Positions 24,953-35,076 of a stretch of DNA of 64,000 nucleotides are shown piece by piece. The DNA lies in the NCBI GenBank assembly GCA_017619755.1, contig JAFZRU010000025.1, forward strand, positions 1-64,000. The letters run 5' to 3'. The position numbers and the translations under genes were made by a program. Source of the stretch: Prevotella sp. GTDB taxonomy: Bacteria > Bacteroidota > Bacteroidia > Bacteroidales > Bacteroidaceae. The notes below the pieces were generated by a model. That model was not told the DNA's origin, did not search any database, and was given only the letters and a program-made list of their open reading frames with translations. Numbering within the stretch: position 1 is the stretch's first letter; the number at the start of each line of letters is the position of its first letter.

Positions 24953-27900
24953 ATGCGAAACATCCATCAACACCTCTACGACCTCGGCACTTTCCCCTCC
25001 ATGGGCAGCGTGTGGACCACGCTCCCCAAGGGCGGGAGGCCGGGCGACTTCATACACATCGGCCCCTACCTCTACGTGTGGGACGAGCAGCAATGCAACT
25101 GGATGCTCGACGACCACCCACGCACCGACTCCTATTGGCTCCTGCAACAAACCGGCGACCTCCATCTCATGGGCGACATGAAGGTGGGGGGAAGGCTCAC
25201 CACCCGCCACCACGCACATTTCAAGGGCGACGTCACCGTGGAGGGGACGCTGCGCTGCCACCACCTTGCCGGACACGACAAGGGCCTCTTCCCCAGCGCC
25301 GACGACTTGCGACAGGCCATCCCCATGCCAAGGAAGGGCGACTGGGCCTTGGTGGGGAGTGACGAGACACCACAACTGTGGCAGTGCAACAACGACGGGG
25401 AGTGGGTGAACGCGGGGACGGCACATCTCGCCGGAGCATTCGACCTTCACGCCTACGACCGTGTGCGCGCCATCGTGGAGGATGCCGTGGCACAAGGCTA
25501 TGTCTTCGCCGGAGTGGCCAACCCCGACACCAACCCCCACCAACCCTTCGACTACAACGTGTGCTACCTCACCTCCACCAACGGCACCTATGTGCATTTC
25601 GGCAACATCGAGGTGCGCCATCTCTCCATGCTGCTGTGGGCTCCCGACGAATACAACCTGCGGCGGTGGACGGCGAAGAGCCTCCTCGGAGAGGTCTTTG
25701 TCAGCACCGACAACATCGCCGACGGAGCGGTGACCATCGAGAAAACCACCGGCATCACCGAACTCATCGACCAGGAGGCGCAGGAGAGAAAGAACAGTGA
25801 CCTCGCCCTCACCGGTAGAATACAGGCCGACGAAAGGCTCATGGTCCGCTCCGTCTCCGTCAATGCCGGGGAAAGGAAACTGCCCGACGAGGACGGAAAC
25901 GTCAACCTCGTCATCCCGCAGGGCGGGGGAGGGGCGGACGAAGACCTCGCCAACCAGGTGAGCGTCAACACCAACAACATCACCTCGCTCTTTGAGCAGG
26001 TGGCCGCGCTCCAAGGGGAGAACGCCGCCGCCGTCAAGCGCATCATGTTTTGGCAGGACGAGCAACCGGCGGCTCCCATGAGGGCGGGGATGCTGTGGTA
26101 CAGCCCCTCCGCCCAGACGCTCTACGCCTCCGTCGTCATCGGCACCAACCCGCAGACCCACCAAAGGGTCTATGGTTGGGAGGAAGCGGATGTGGATGTC
26201 GCAGCCATCTACATGGACGTGGTGAACAACCGCCTCTATCGTTACGACCTCGATGTGAACGACCTTGTGGAAATGCCACAAGCATCAGGGCAACCCGCCC
26301 CCGTGGAAATCGACACCGAACTCTCCACCACCTCTGAAAATCCCGTCCAAAACAAAGCCATCGCCCTCAAGGCCAACTCCATTGAGGAGGGGCTCAGGCA
26401 ACAAGCCGGGGCCATCGCCACTGCCGCCGCCAACTGGGCATCCCTCGCCGAACAGACGCAATCCAACACCGACGACATCGGCGACAACGCCTCCGCCATC
26501 GCTTCCCTTCAGGACGCACAAATCAGCCAACTGCAAACGCAGCTCCAGCCCGACGGACTGCACATCTGGGCCGAGAAAACCGACGGTGGAACGACCAACG
26601 ACATCGTCGTGCCTTATGCCACCACGACAACGCCGGGCATCCTCTCCGTGGAGGACAAGGCCATCATCGACAGCATCGGACAGGACGGGCAGGAGGGGAC
26701 TGACATCTCGCTCACGGCACGCATCGCCAGTCCGCTCTACCCCGAGCATTACCTCACACAGGCGCAGGTCGAGGCGGGCGTGAAATACTGCCCGGAATAC
26801 CACAAATGGCCGCTCGTGTGGCACTCCACCCCGGAAAACTACGCCTTCCACGACGGCACGCTCATCACACAGGAGCAACTCGCCGCGCTCAACACGGCCA
26901 TCGCAGCAGCCACGGACAACACGTTCTCCGGCGAGGTCTTCGCACCCTCGAAATGGATTTACCCGGCTTGGGAGGTTTACGCCGTGCAGCAGGGCAGTTC
27001 CTACACCACGACACCCCAGCCGTGGAGAGGGGTGCCGCATGCCAACGATGTGTTGTGGGACGAGCCGCGCAAGAGGTTCGTGCTGTATTTCAACGACACC
27101 GTCTATACCAAGTGGGGCAACAGCCACCTGTGGATGGACGAAAACGGAAAGCCCGTCATGGACACGCTCCATGTGAGGATGCCCAAGTGGGTGAAGGAAA
27201 CGTGGACGAGTGCGACGGTGGGCACAAGGTGGAAGCCACAGGAAAGGCCGCAGTCGCTCATCTGGAACGGCACGGAGTTCAACGACGCCATCGACGGCAT
27301 CACCGACTTTTGGCAGGCCGTCAAGCAGTGCATTGCAGCCACCAACAAGTTGCGCCTTGCCCCGGGAAAACTCTATTATGGCATGATGGCCTCCAACTAC
27401 GACTCGTCGGGGAACTCCACAGACAGGATCGCCCTGCAACCCCACGCCGACATCGACGGGCAGGGTGGTGGCCTGTTCATCCGAAAGGACAACGCCATGC
27501 CGACGGGGACGTCGAACATCTTTTATGTCTCGCGCTTGTCGTCACAAACGCCGGCCTACATCGAGGGCGTGCGCATCCACGACATCACCGTCGCGTCCGT
27601 CAGCGACCACTACGGATGGGGGACCTACGTGCCGACACAACCTCGGCTATCCGTTGCAGACAGCGGCATCCTCCTCCTCAACATCCAGTTCAACGCCAGA
27701 GACATCACCGTGGAGAACGTGAACACCTTCAACCTCCACTCGGACTTCTCCATCGAATCGACCGAGGGCAAGGAGAACAGGAGGGTTGTGTTCAGAAACG
27801 TCGTTTCCAAGAACGTCTATTCCAACGTCCTTGGAAAGGTCTCCGGCTGCATCTTCGACAACTACGACGTGACCAGCGACGGACACGCGGGAGGCGGAGG

Positions 27901-28990
27901 GCACCTGATTTATTTCCAAGGCTCCAATTTCGGGGTGACGTTCCGCAACTGCCGCTTCGTGCAGTTGGAGCGTTACCGCCAGCCGATGTTCGACCTCAAC
28001 GGCGCATCGAACGTCGCCGCCTACACCGACAGCGCGATGGAGTTCCACAACTGCTACATCGAGGGCGCAAAACTCTTCTTCGCGGGGACGATGTCCAACA
28101 ACGACTACGCAAGGTTCAGGTGGCTGCGGTTCTTCAACAGCACCCTCTTCGTCAAGTACAGGACATACGGTGCCACGCACTACGTGTCCAACAACAGCCA
28201 CTCGGACGGGAAATTCACCAACTGGCAGTTCGAGCATTGCAACATTTCATGCCCGGAGGCGTTCGTCATCTTCGGAAACAGGTACTACTTCAACGACAAA
28301 CAGCTCATCGTGCGTGACTGTGTGCTGCAAAGATACAAGGGAGGGGAGGCGGACACGTCGGCGTTCTTCCCGGGATTCAACGGGAAGTTCATTTCTGAGA
28401 GAAATTACGTCGAACTGGCCGTCAACGAGGGGGTGGCCTCCAACTGGACGCCCGTCCGATACATCAACGACGATGCCACGCCATACGTCGTGGAGGCACG
28501 CTCGGGAGCCATCATGCCCACGACCAACATCCACCGCCATGCCGTGCCAGCCGGAGCCGACACCATGCTCAAAGTGAAACGCGCCGCACTCGGCATCGAG
28601 GGATTGAGAGGCTTCTACTCGCAACTGCCCTCCACCGCCGCCGACGGCACGCTATACTACGACCTCACCTACAACCGCCCGCTGTGGGCCTACAACGAAA
28701 GGACGACCCAAAACAGCACGTCAATGAGTAGCGATGTCACCTCGGCAAGCATCCTCACCTGGTACGACGAGGACGGACAAGCGGCCATCGACCTCTCATT
28801 AGAGCTCCCCACCCAACCCCTGAAGCTCCTCGCTGGCCCCACCACCGACCGCCCTGGCGAAGACGACGTCCCTGACGGCACGGTCTATTTCGACACCACC
28901 CTCAACAAGGCACTCTTCGCCGCGCATATCCCCGACGGCACGGGGCATACGCTCTTCGCCTGGGTTGATGCCAGCGGGAGAGGGGGGTAA
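24953..28990 (+). CDS. Large tail fibre/spike protein with a parallel beta-helix
   Basis: A 1345-residue protein. The N-terminal third has short beta modules (GDLHLMGDMKVGGRLTTR), then repeated coiled or Ala-rich spacers around residues 290-550. Residues about 870-1150 form successive rungs typical of pectate-lyase-like right-handed beta-helices (DITVASVSDHYGW, NVVSKNVYSNVLGK, FRNCRFVQLERY). The C-terminus contains two similar segments with DGTLYYD and DGTVYFD. This is the build of a receptor-binding spike, possibly with polysaccharide hydrolase activity. A TCTAGA array begins directly after the stop. Confidence 0.65.
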   Translation: MRNIHQHLYDLGTFPSMGSVWTTLPKGGRPGDFIHIGPYLYVWDEQQCNWMLDDHPRTDSYWLLQQTGDLHLMGDMKVGGRLTTRHHAHFKGDVTVEGTLRCHHLAGHDKGLFPSADDLRQAIPMPRKGDWALVGSDETPQLWQCNNDGEWVNAGTAHLAGAFDLHAYDRVRAIVEDAVAQGYVFAGVANPDTNPHQPFDYNVCYLTSTNGTYVHFGNIEVRHLSMLLWAPDEYNLRRWTAKSLLGEVFVSTDNIADGAVTIEKTTGITELIDQEAQERKNSDLALTGRIQADERLMVRSVSVNAGERKLPDEDGNVNLVIPQGGGGADEDLANQVSVNTNNITSLFEQVAALQGENAAAVKRIMFWQDEQPAAPMRAGMLWYSPSAQTLYASVVIGTNPQTHQRVYGWEEADVDVAAIYMDVVNNRLYRYDLDVNDLVEMPQASGQPAPVEIDTELSTTSENPVQNKAIALKANSIEEGLRQQAGAIATAAANWASLAEQTQSNTDDIGDNASAIASLQDAQISQLQTQLQPDGLHIWAEKTDGGTTNDIVVPYATTTTPGILSVEDKAIIDSIGQDGQEGTDISLTARIASPLYPEHYLTQAQVEAGVKYCPEYHKWPLVWHSTPENYAFHDGTLITQEQLAALNTAIAAATDNTFSGEVFAPSKWIYPAWEVYAVQQGSSYTTTPQPWRGVPHANDVLWDEPRKRFVLYFNDTVYTKWGNSHLWMDENGKPVMDTLHVRMPKWVKETWTSATVGTRWKPQERPQSLIWNGTEFNDAIDGITDFWQAVKQCIAATNKLRLAPGKLYYGMMASNYDSSGNSTDRIALQPHADIDGQGGGLFIRKDNAMPTGTSNIFYVSRLSSQTPAYIEGVRIHDITVASVSDHYGWGTYVPTQPRLSVADSGILLLNIQFNARDITVENVNTFNLHSDFSIESTEGKENRRVVFRNVVSKNVYSNVLGKVSGCIFDNYDVTSDGHAGGGGHLIYFQGSNFGVTFRNCRFVQLERYRQPMFDLNGASNVAAYTDSAMEFHNCYIEGAKLFFAGTMSNNDYARFRWLRFFNSTLFVKYRTYGATHYVSNNSHSDGKFTNWQFEHCNISCPEAFVIFGNRYYFNDKQLIVRDCVLQRYKGGEADTSAFFPGFNGKFISERNYVELAVNEGVASNWTPVRYINDDATPYVVEARSGAIMPTTNIHRHAVPAGADTMLKVKRAALGIEGLRGFYSQLPSTAADGTLYYDLTYNRPLWAYNERTTQNSTSMSSDVTSASILTWYDEDGQAAIDLSLELPTQPLKLLAGPTTDRPGEDDVPDGTVYFDTTLNKALFAAHIPDGTGHTLFAWVDASGRGG

Positions 28991-28994
28991 ATAA

Positions 28995-29054
28995 TCTAGA
29001 TTATCTAGATGGTCTAGATTTTCTAGATGCTCTAGATGCTCTAGATTTTCTAGG
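28995..29054. repeat. Period-9 array, family C (TCTAGA plus 3 nt)
   Basis: Seven units start every 9 nt from 28995: six perfect self-complementary TCTAGA hexamers and a final TCTAGG, with spacers TTA, TGG, TTT, TGC, TGC and TTT. It fills the gap between the fibre gene and the next gene. Confidence 0.85.
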
Positions 29055-29077
29055 ATTTAATATTTCTCTCAAAGACC

Positions 29078-29650
29078 ATGAAAAAGATTTTCCTTTCTAT
29101 CAAAAAGCCTGTGACGCTGCGCGAGGTGGCGATGCTCACCGCCTACATCGGCGTGAAGCATGCCGATGTGGCGGAGCATTTTGAGCGGTTGGCCGTGGTG
29201 AAGGCCGATGCCCCTTTGCTCGAAACCTTCTGGCGTGACACCTGCACCAAGGCCGACCACGCCTTTCAGGAATACTTGCAAGGCGAATCATCTTCTCCCC
29301 CAGGGACGCAGGACGAACCTTCTTCTCCCCATACCCCTCCCCACAGCGATGCCCTCCGCCCTCACGATGATGACTATCACGCTCGCCTCGCCCTTCCTGA
29401 CAACTGGGACGACGGCCAACGCCGGACATTGGAGGGCGCCCTTCACGCCTTCTTTGTGCACCATGTCGTGGCTCGGTGGCTCGACATCGTTATGCCCGAG
29501 GCGGAAAACCTCCATGCCACAAAGGCCGAAGAACAACTGACCCTGCTGAAAAACGCGCTCGAAAAGAGAAAAAGGGCTCCCAGGCCAGATGCTCCAGGGG
29601 GACGGGATTTCGGGATAGCGGGATTTCGGGATGACGGGATGACGGGATGA
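29078..29650 (+). CDS. Hypothetical protein of the phage-type cluster
   Basis: A 190-residue protein starting MKKIFLSIKKPVTLREVAML. Residues 1-70 are helical, about 70-95 a Ser/Pro-rich linker, and 105-175 helical with charged ends (ALHAFFVHHVVARWLDIVM). The last 16 residues (GRDFGIAGFRDDGMTG) and the TGA stop are encoded by a period-8 repeat array, so the present C-terminus was probably created by array growth into the gene. Position suggests a phage accessory protein. I recognise no family. Confidence 0.5.
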   Translation: MKKIFLSIKKPVTLREVAMLTAYIGVKHADVAEHFERLAVVKADAPLLETFWRDTCTKADHAFQEYLQGESSSPPGTQDEPSSPHTPPHSDALRPHDDDYHARLALPDNWDDGQRRTLEGALHAFFVHHVVARWLDIVMPEAENLHATKAEEQLTLLKNALEKRKRAPRPDAPGGRDFGIAGFRDDGMTG

Positions 29651-29706
29651 CGGGATGACGGGATTTCGGAATAACGGAATAACGAAATAACGGAATAACG
29701 AAATAA
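29603..29706. repeat. Period-8 array, family D (CGNNATNN), copy 2
   Basis: Thirteen uninterrupted 8-nt units: CGGGATTT and CGGGATGA types, then CGGAATAA and CGAAATAA types. CG and AT keep positions 1-2 and 5-6 in every unit. The array covers the last 16 codons and the stop of the 29078 gene and most of the gap to 29736. Confidence 0.9.
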
Positions 29707-29735
29707 CGAAAAAAAGAAATAACCATTTATTAGCC

Positions 29736-30233
29736 ATGAGAAAAACCACTACAGCCATTATCCGCTTGTCGAGGCAGCGGATCATTTACGACATTTCCAA
29801 CAACGCCTTTGTCGTGGGCGAGACCATCGCTGACGACCCACACGCCCGCCACCATGTGCAGGACGTGGTGGAGGGGCAGAACCGCGACCGCGTGGACCGT
29901 GTGGTGTGGCTCGCTTTCTGTCGGGCCAGAGCCTTTTTTGTCAAGTTTTTGGACGACCGCGAGGGCTGTCAGCCGCCACCCGAAGGGCGGCATCCCGAAG
30001 AGTATGTCATCCGCCTGTTCGTGCCGGGGGGCTTGTCGCGCCCCATGCTCGACTACTGGGCCATCCTCGTCTATGAGTATGTCACCGCCTCGGCCATCGC
30101 CGACTGGTTGGAACTGACGGCGCCGGAGAAGGCGGAGCCGTGGCGGCGGCGCATGGAGCAGGCGGAGGAGCGGTTGACCAAGAGCATCGCCACCAAGCGA
30201 CCGGTGGCACGTAAAAGGATGGAGGTGGTATGA
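29736..30233 (+). CDS. Hypothetical protein of the phage-type cluster
   Basis: A 165-residue protein (MRKTTTAIIRLSRQRIIYDI). It starts with helices containing NNAFVVGETIADD and ends in a long charged helix (EPWRRRMEQAEERLTKS). The middle (EYVIRLFVPGGLSRPMLDYW) is beta-like. Its place directly after the D array and before the integrase, on the same strand as the capsid genes, suggests a phage tail or connector accessory. No family was recognised. Confidence 0.5.
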   Translation: MRKTTTAIIRLSRQRIIYDISNNAFVVGETIADDPHARHHVQDVVEGQNRDRVDRVVWLAFCRARAFFVKFLDDREGCQPPPEGRHPEEYVIRLFVPGGLSRPMLDYWAILVYEYVTASAIADWLELTAPEKAEPWRRRMEQAEERLTKSIATKRPVARKRMEVV

Positions 30234-30259
30234 GAGTGTGTGTTTAAGAAAAGAGCATC

Positions 30260-31459
30260 ATGACATCAATCAAGATCAAGTTCAGACCTTCCATGGTGGA
30301 AGGCAAGGAAGGTGGCATATACTTCCAAATCATCCATAATCGTGTAGTCCGTCAGTTGAGCACGGACTACAAACTTTTTGCCAATGAATGGGATACAGAA
30401 GCAGAAGCCATCATTTTCAATGATGAGCGTTTCAACACCTTGTGCAGCATCGATGAACGCTTGAAATGGGACACCTCCCGAATGGAAAAAGTCATCAGGC
30501 AATTGGATGCCGACAGGGGCAGATACTCGGCTGACGACGTCATCAACGCATTCTCCAGGATGAAGAAAGATGTCTCTCTGTTTTCATTCATGCATGGTGT
30601 CATAGCCCAACTGAAACAGTTGGGCAGGGTCAGGACGTCGGAAACCTATACCGCCACGTTGAAAAGTTTCATGGCTTTCCGTGAAGACATCGACGTGCCG
30701 CTCGACGGCATCACCTCCGACCTGATGCTCCTGTATGAGGCCTATCTGAAAACGAGGGGAGTGCGCATGAACACCATATCGTTCTATATGCGCATTCTCC
30801 GGGCGGTCTATAACCGTGCCGTGGAGAAAGGACTGACACCACAGAACAAACCCTTCCGTCATGTCTATACGGGAATAGACAAGACGGTCAAGCGGGCCAT
30901 ACCCATCAAGGCTCTCAAGGCATTGAAGGATTTGGACTTGTCCATGAAGCCGGCGTTGGACTTTGCCCGTGATATGTTCCTCTTCAGTTTCTACACAAGG
31001 GGTATGTCTTTCGTGGATATGGCTTACCTCAAAAAGAAGGACCTTCGAAACGGTATCCTGACCTATCGCAGACGAAAGACGGGGCAGCAACTGACCATCA
31101 AGTGGGAGAAATGCATGGAGGAGATTGTCGCCAAATATCCTGACAACCCCACGGCTTACATGCTGCCCATCATCAAGGAAAAGGAGAACGAGCGAAGGCA
31201 ATATGACAATGCCCTGCATTTGGTCAATTACCATTTGAAAGACCTTTCGGAGATGCTCAAACTCCAGCGTCCTTTGACTATGTATGTGGCTCGTCACTCC
31301 TGGGCGAGTGCCGCAAAGGCAAAGAATGTACCCCTGTCAGTCATCAGCGAGGGCATGGGGCATGATTCAGAGGTGACGACGCAAATCTACCTCGCCTCCT
31401 TGGAAACGTCGGTGGTGGATAAGGCAAACAGGATGATATTGGGATTGCTGTCGAAGTAG
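30260..31459 (+). CDS. Tyrosine recombinase (Bacteroidetes phage/transposon integrase)
   Basis: A 399-residue site-specific integrase. Residues 1-95 form the arm-binding domain and 105-200 the SAM-like core-binding domain. The catalytic domain has Arg247 (FYTRGMSFVDMAYL), Lys273, Arg345 in YVARHSWA, His368 in GMGHDSEVTTQIY, and the nucleophile Tyr377. All catalytic positions appear present; Tyr instead of His before the second Arg is common in this subfamily. It lies between the capsid cluster and the restriction island and could have mobilised either. No attachment-site repeat was identified. Confidence 0.88.
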   Translation: MTSIKIKFRPSMVEGKEGGIYFQIIHNRVVRQLSTDYKLFANEWDTEAEAIIFNDERFNTLCSIDERLKWDTSRMEKVIRQLDADRGRYSADDVINAFSRMKKDVSLFSFMHGVIAQLKQLGRVRTSETYTATLKSFMAFREDIDVPLDGITSDLMLLYEAYLKTRGVRMNTISFYMRILRAVYNRAVEKGLTPQNKPFRHVYTGIDKTVKRAIPIKALKALKDLDLSMKPALDFARDMFLFSFYTRGMSFVDMAYLKKKDLRNGILTYRRRKTGQQLTIKWEKCMEEIVAKYPDNPTAYMLPIIKEKENERRQYDNALHLVNYHLKDLSEMLKLQRPLTMYVARHSWASAAKAKNVPLSVISEGMGHDSEVTTQIYLASLETSVVDKANRMILGLLSK

Positions 31460-31683
31460 AATGGGATTTGTTTAGCAAATTTCTCATTCTCTTTTCAAGA
31501 GACGGACATTTGGCTACAAAGATAGTCAAAAAAAACCAAATTTCACCTTTTTACAATGAAATAATGAGTGTTTTCCATATAACGATGTCTGTTTGTTTAG
31601 TAAGATGTAGGCAAGTGGTTTGAAAAACACCATTTATCACGGCTTTGTGCTTTTCTTCGTCTCTTGAAAAGAGACGAAGAACT

Positions 31684-34600
31684 ATGGAACTACCCAAGCA
31701 ATTCGACAACATCACCCATCGTGTCATAGACGACTTGAAAGCCACGTTGTTGCGTGGCTCCAAGGTGTCGATGGCCGCTGCGTCCTTCTCCATCTACGCT
31801 TTTGAAGCCTTGCAAAAGGAGTTGGCCCAGGTGGATGAATTGCGCTTTATCTTCACCTCCCCTACCTTCAACAAAGAGCAGGCAAAGAAGCAGAAGCGGG
31901 AGTTTTATATCCCCAAACTCCACCGTGAAAGGACGCTTTACGGTTCGGACTTTGAAATCAAGCTGCGCAACAGCCTTACACAGCGTGCCATCGCCAAGGA
32001 ATGTGCCGACTGGATCCGACGGAAAGTGCGTTTCAAGACCAACATTTCCCAGATGAACATGCCGGGCTTCCTCAACGTGAAAACGGATGATGAACTTTAC
32101 ACCTACATGCCGTTCAACGAGTTCACCACCACGGAACTGGGTTGCGAGCGCGGCAACAACATCTTCCAGCTCATCCAACGGATGCCCACCCCCATGTCCG
32201 ATGCCTACCTGAAGAATTTCAACGACTTCTGGCAGGACAAGGAAAACTTCGCAGATGTGACAGAGGCCATCATCGAGAACATTGAAAATGTGTATCGGGA
32301 GAATGCTCCGGATTTCATTTATTTCGTCACCCTTTACAACATTTTCAACGAATTTTTGGAGGACATCAGCGAAGACGTGCTACCCAATGAAGCCACAGGT
32401 TTCAAGTCGTCACAAATCTGGAACAAGCTCTACAATTTCCAGAAGGATGCGGCACTTGCCATCATCAACAAATTGGAAACCTACAACGGCTGCATCTTGG
32501 CGGACAGCGTGGGCCTCGGCAAGACCTTCACGGCTCTTTCCGTCATCAAATACTACGAAGGGCGCAACAAGTCCGTGCTGGTGCTTTGCCCCAAGAAGTT
32601 GTATGACAATTGGAACACCTATAAGAGCAACTACAAGAACAACCCGTTGGAAAAGGACCGCTTGCGCTATGACGTGCTGTTCCACACGGACTTGTCGAGA
32701 GAGCAGGGAAAGAGCAATGGCATCGACCTTGCCTTGCTCAACTGGGGCAATTACGACTTGATTGTCATTGACGAAAGCCACAATTTCCGCAACGGCGGCA
32801 AGGTGACGACCGACGAGGACGACGAGAACCCGCGTGAGAACCGCTATCTGCGACTGATGAACAAGGTCATCCGTGCAGGGGTGAAAACGAAGGTCCTCAT
32901 GCTGTCGGCCACACCCGTCAACAATCGCTTCAACGACCTCAAAAACCAACTGCAATTAGCTTACGAGGGGGAGCAGTCGCTCATCAACGACAAGTTGGAC
33001 GTGGACCGCCCCATTGAGGACATCTTCCGTTCGGCACAGGCGCAATACAATGCTTGGGCGCATATCGACGACCCGAAGGAGCGCACGGCGGAGCGGTTGT
33101 TGGAGATGCTTTCGTTCGACTTCTTCCAAGTGTTGGACGCCGTCACCATCGCACGAAGCCGCAAGCACATCGAAAAATACTATGACACGGCAGACATCGG
33201 CAAGTTCCCGACACGTCTGCGCCCCATATCCAAGCGTCCGCATCTGACAGACCTCAACGAGGCCATCACTTACGAGGAAATATCGGGACAGTTGGATGAC
33301 TTGAACCTCGGTGTATATGCGCCCTCAGACTACATCCTGCCCTCCAAAAGGGACAAGTATGAGATAGACAAGGACGGTGAAGGCTCCTATCTCGGCATGT
33401 CGGGACGTGAGAAGGGACTGAAGAAGCTCATGGCCATCAACCTGCTGAAACGCTTGGAGTCGTCGGTCAACTCCTTCCGCCTGACGTTGGAGCGCATGAA
33501 GGAGCAGATAGACGAGACTTTACGCGCCATTGAAGCCTTCCTCGAAACCCATCAGGATGCACGAGTTTCATTGCAGACGATGGACAACATGCTGGACGGC
33601 GACGACAGCGAGAATGACTTCCTCGTGGGTGGCAAGAAGACGCGCGTCTCGTTGGCGGACATGGACTGCCGCTCGTGGAAGCGTGACCTGAAAGCCGACC
33701 AGGACACCATCGGACTGCTGCTGATCATGCTTCGGGACATCACTTCGGAGCACGACAGCAAATTGCAAATGCTGATGAAAAATCTCCGTGAGAAGTTTGC
33801 ACAACCCATCAACGGAGACAACAAGAAAGTTCTTATCTTCACGGCTTTTTCCGATACAGCGGAATACCTTTATGACCACCTTGCCACGGCCATTAGGGAG
33901 AAGACCGGTCTGCATACGGGGCTTGTCACGGGCAATGGCGTGAGGTCCACCATCAAGGGGCTGCGTTCGGACTTCAACAGCATCCTCACGCTTTTCTCGC
34001 CCATATCGAAGGAGGCAGACAAACTGTTGCCCAACATCCATGAGGAAATAGACGTGCTGATAGCCACCGACTGCATCTCCGAAGGACAGAACTTGCAGGA
34101 TTGCGACTATCTCATCAACTATGACATTCACTGGAACCCCGTGCGCATCATCCAGCGGTTTGGCCGTGTCGATCGTATCGGTTCGCGCAACGAGGTCATT
34201 CAGTTGGTGAACTACTGGCCCGACATCGAATTAGATGACTACTTGCGCTTGAAAGGTCGTGTTGAGGCTCGCATGACAGGGGTGAACATCACGGGGGCGG
34301 GCAACAGCAACGTGTTGCTTTCCGACGAGGAACAGGCCGACCTCGACTACCGCAAGAGTCAGTTGAAGCGGTTGCAGGAGGAAGTGGTTGATTTGGAGGA
34401 CATGGACACGGGCATCAACATCATGGACTTGGGGCTGAATGAGTTCCGACTGGACTTGTTGGCCTATATGCAGGAGAACCCCGACATCGAGCATACGCCA
34501 TACGGTATGAGTGCCGTGGTGCCGGCCAATGAACAGGCGCAGCCGGGGGTCATCTTCATCTTGAAGAACCGTAGCAATGCCGTGAACATCGGACGGCAAA

Positions 34601-34941
34601 ACCTTCTCCATCCGTTCTACATGGTCTATCTGTCAGATATGGGTGAGACCATCATCAACCACTTGTCGCCGAAACGTCTGCTCGACACCATGCGCCTAAT
34701 TTGCAAGGGGCGCACCGAACCTATTTTGGAGCTTTGCCACGCCTTCAACAAAGAGACAAAGGATGGCAAGCAGATGGACAAGTACAGCCAGCTCCTGCGC
34801 CGCGCCGTGGAGAGCATCGTGGAGCAAAAAGAGGAAGACGACTTGGCAAGTCTTTTCATGGCGGCGGAGACCACGGCGCTCGTGGGCGACATCACAGGGT
34901 TGGACGACTTTGAGTTGATTTGTTTTTTGGTGATTAAGTAA
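31684..34941 (+). CDS. SNF2-type helicase with a PLD-like N-terminus (type III R-M island)
   Basis: A 1085-residue protein. The N-terminal 170 residues resemble phospholipase-D-type domains found in restriction enzymes. Walker A is DSVGLGKTFTAL at about 275-285, Walker B is VIDESH at about 360, LSATPVNNR is motif III, and QRFGRVDRIG at about 825 is motif VI. Such helicases are found with DUF4391, Mod and Res genes in extended type III restriction islands and resemble the DrmD-type helicases of DISARM. The start at 31684 is chosen for its purine-rich upstream sequence (GAGACGAAG); an earlier ATG adds only 13 residues. Confidence 0.85.
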   Translation: MELPKQFDNITHRVIDDLKATLLRGSKVSMAAASFSIYAFEALQKELAQVDELRFIFTSPTFNKEQAKKQKREFYIPKLHRERTLYGSDFEIKLRNSLTQRAIAKECADWIRRKVRFKTNISQMNMPGFLNVKTDDELYTYMPFNEFTTTELGCERGNNIFQLIQRMPTPMSDAYLKNFNDFWQDKENFADVTEAIIENIENVYRENAPDFIYFVTLYNIFNEFLEDISEDVLPNEATGFKSSQIWNKLYNFQKDAALAIINKLETYNGCILADSVGLGKTFTALSVIKYYEGRNKSVLVLCPKKLYDNWNTYKSNYKNNPLEKDRLRYDVLFHTDLSREQGKSNGIDLALLNWGNYDLIVIDESHNFRNGGKVTTDEDDENPRENRYLRLMNKVIRAGVKTKVLMLSATPVNNRFNDLKNQLQLAYEGEQSLINDKLDVDRPIEDIFRSAQAQYNAWAHIDDPKERTAERLLEMLSFDFFQVLDAVTIARSRKHIEKYYDTADIGKFPTRLRPISKRPHLTDLNEAITYEEISGQLDDLNLGVYAPSDYILPSKRDKYEIDKDGEGSYLGMSGREKGLKKLMAINLLKRLESSVNSFRLTLERMKEQIDETLRAIEAFLETHQDARVSLQTMDNMLDGDDSENDFLVGGKKTRVSLADMDCRSWKRDLKADQDTIGLLLIMLRDITSEHDSKLQMLMKNLREKFAQPINGDNKKVLIFTAFSDTAEYLYDHLATAIREKTGLHTGLVTGNGVRSTIKGLRSDFNSILTLFSPISKEADKLLPNIHEEIDVLIATDCISEGQNLQDCDYLINYDIHWNPVRIIQRFGRVDRIGSRNEVIQLVNYWPDIELDDYLRLKGRVEARMTGVNITGAGNSNVLLSDEEQADLDYRKSQLKRLQEEVVDLEDMDTGINIMDLGLNEFRLDLLAYMQENPDIEHTPYGMSAVVPANEQAQPGVIFILKNRSNAVNIGRQNLLHPFYMVYLSDMGETIINHLSPKRLLDTMRLICKGRTEPILELCHAFNKETKDGKQMDKYSQLLRRAVESIVEQKEEDDLASLFMAAETTALVGDITGLDDFELICFLVIK

Positions 34942-35060
34942 CGATAAATATTTATGATGGGAAAAAATAAAAAACACGAATTACCACGAATTATCCATTA
35001 ATTCTGACGCACAACAATTGATGATTAATTATATGTTGACAATTGTAGTAAGTTTTTACT

Positions 35061-35074
35061 AAAGGAGGAGGTGA
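35061..35074 (+). promoter_or_regulatory. Unusually strong Shine-Dalgarno before the DUF4391 gene
   Basis: AAAGGAGGAGGTGA contains GGAGG and GGAGGTGA, full complements of the 16S rRNA tail, 3 to 9 nt before the ATG at 35077. Bacteroidetes genes usually lack such sites. It favours ATG 35077 over the in-frame GTG at 35071, which lies inside the site. Confidence 0.75.
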
Positions 35075-35076
35075 AC

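Noticed and set aside
28995-29706. CRISPR array suggested by regular repeats
   Set aside because: Units are 8 or 9 nt without spacers of constant length, and no cas gene is present.
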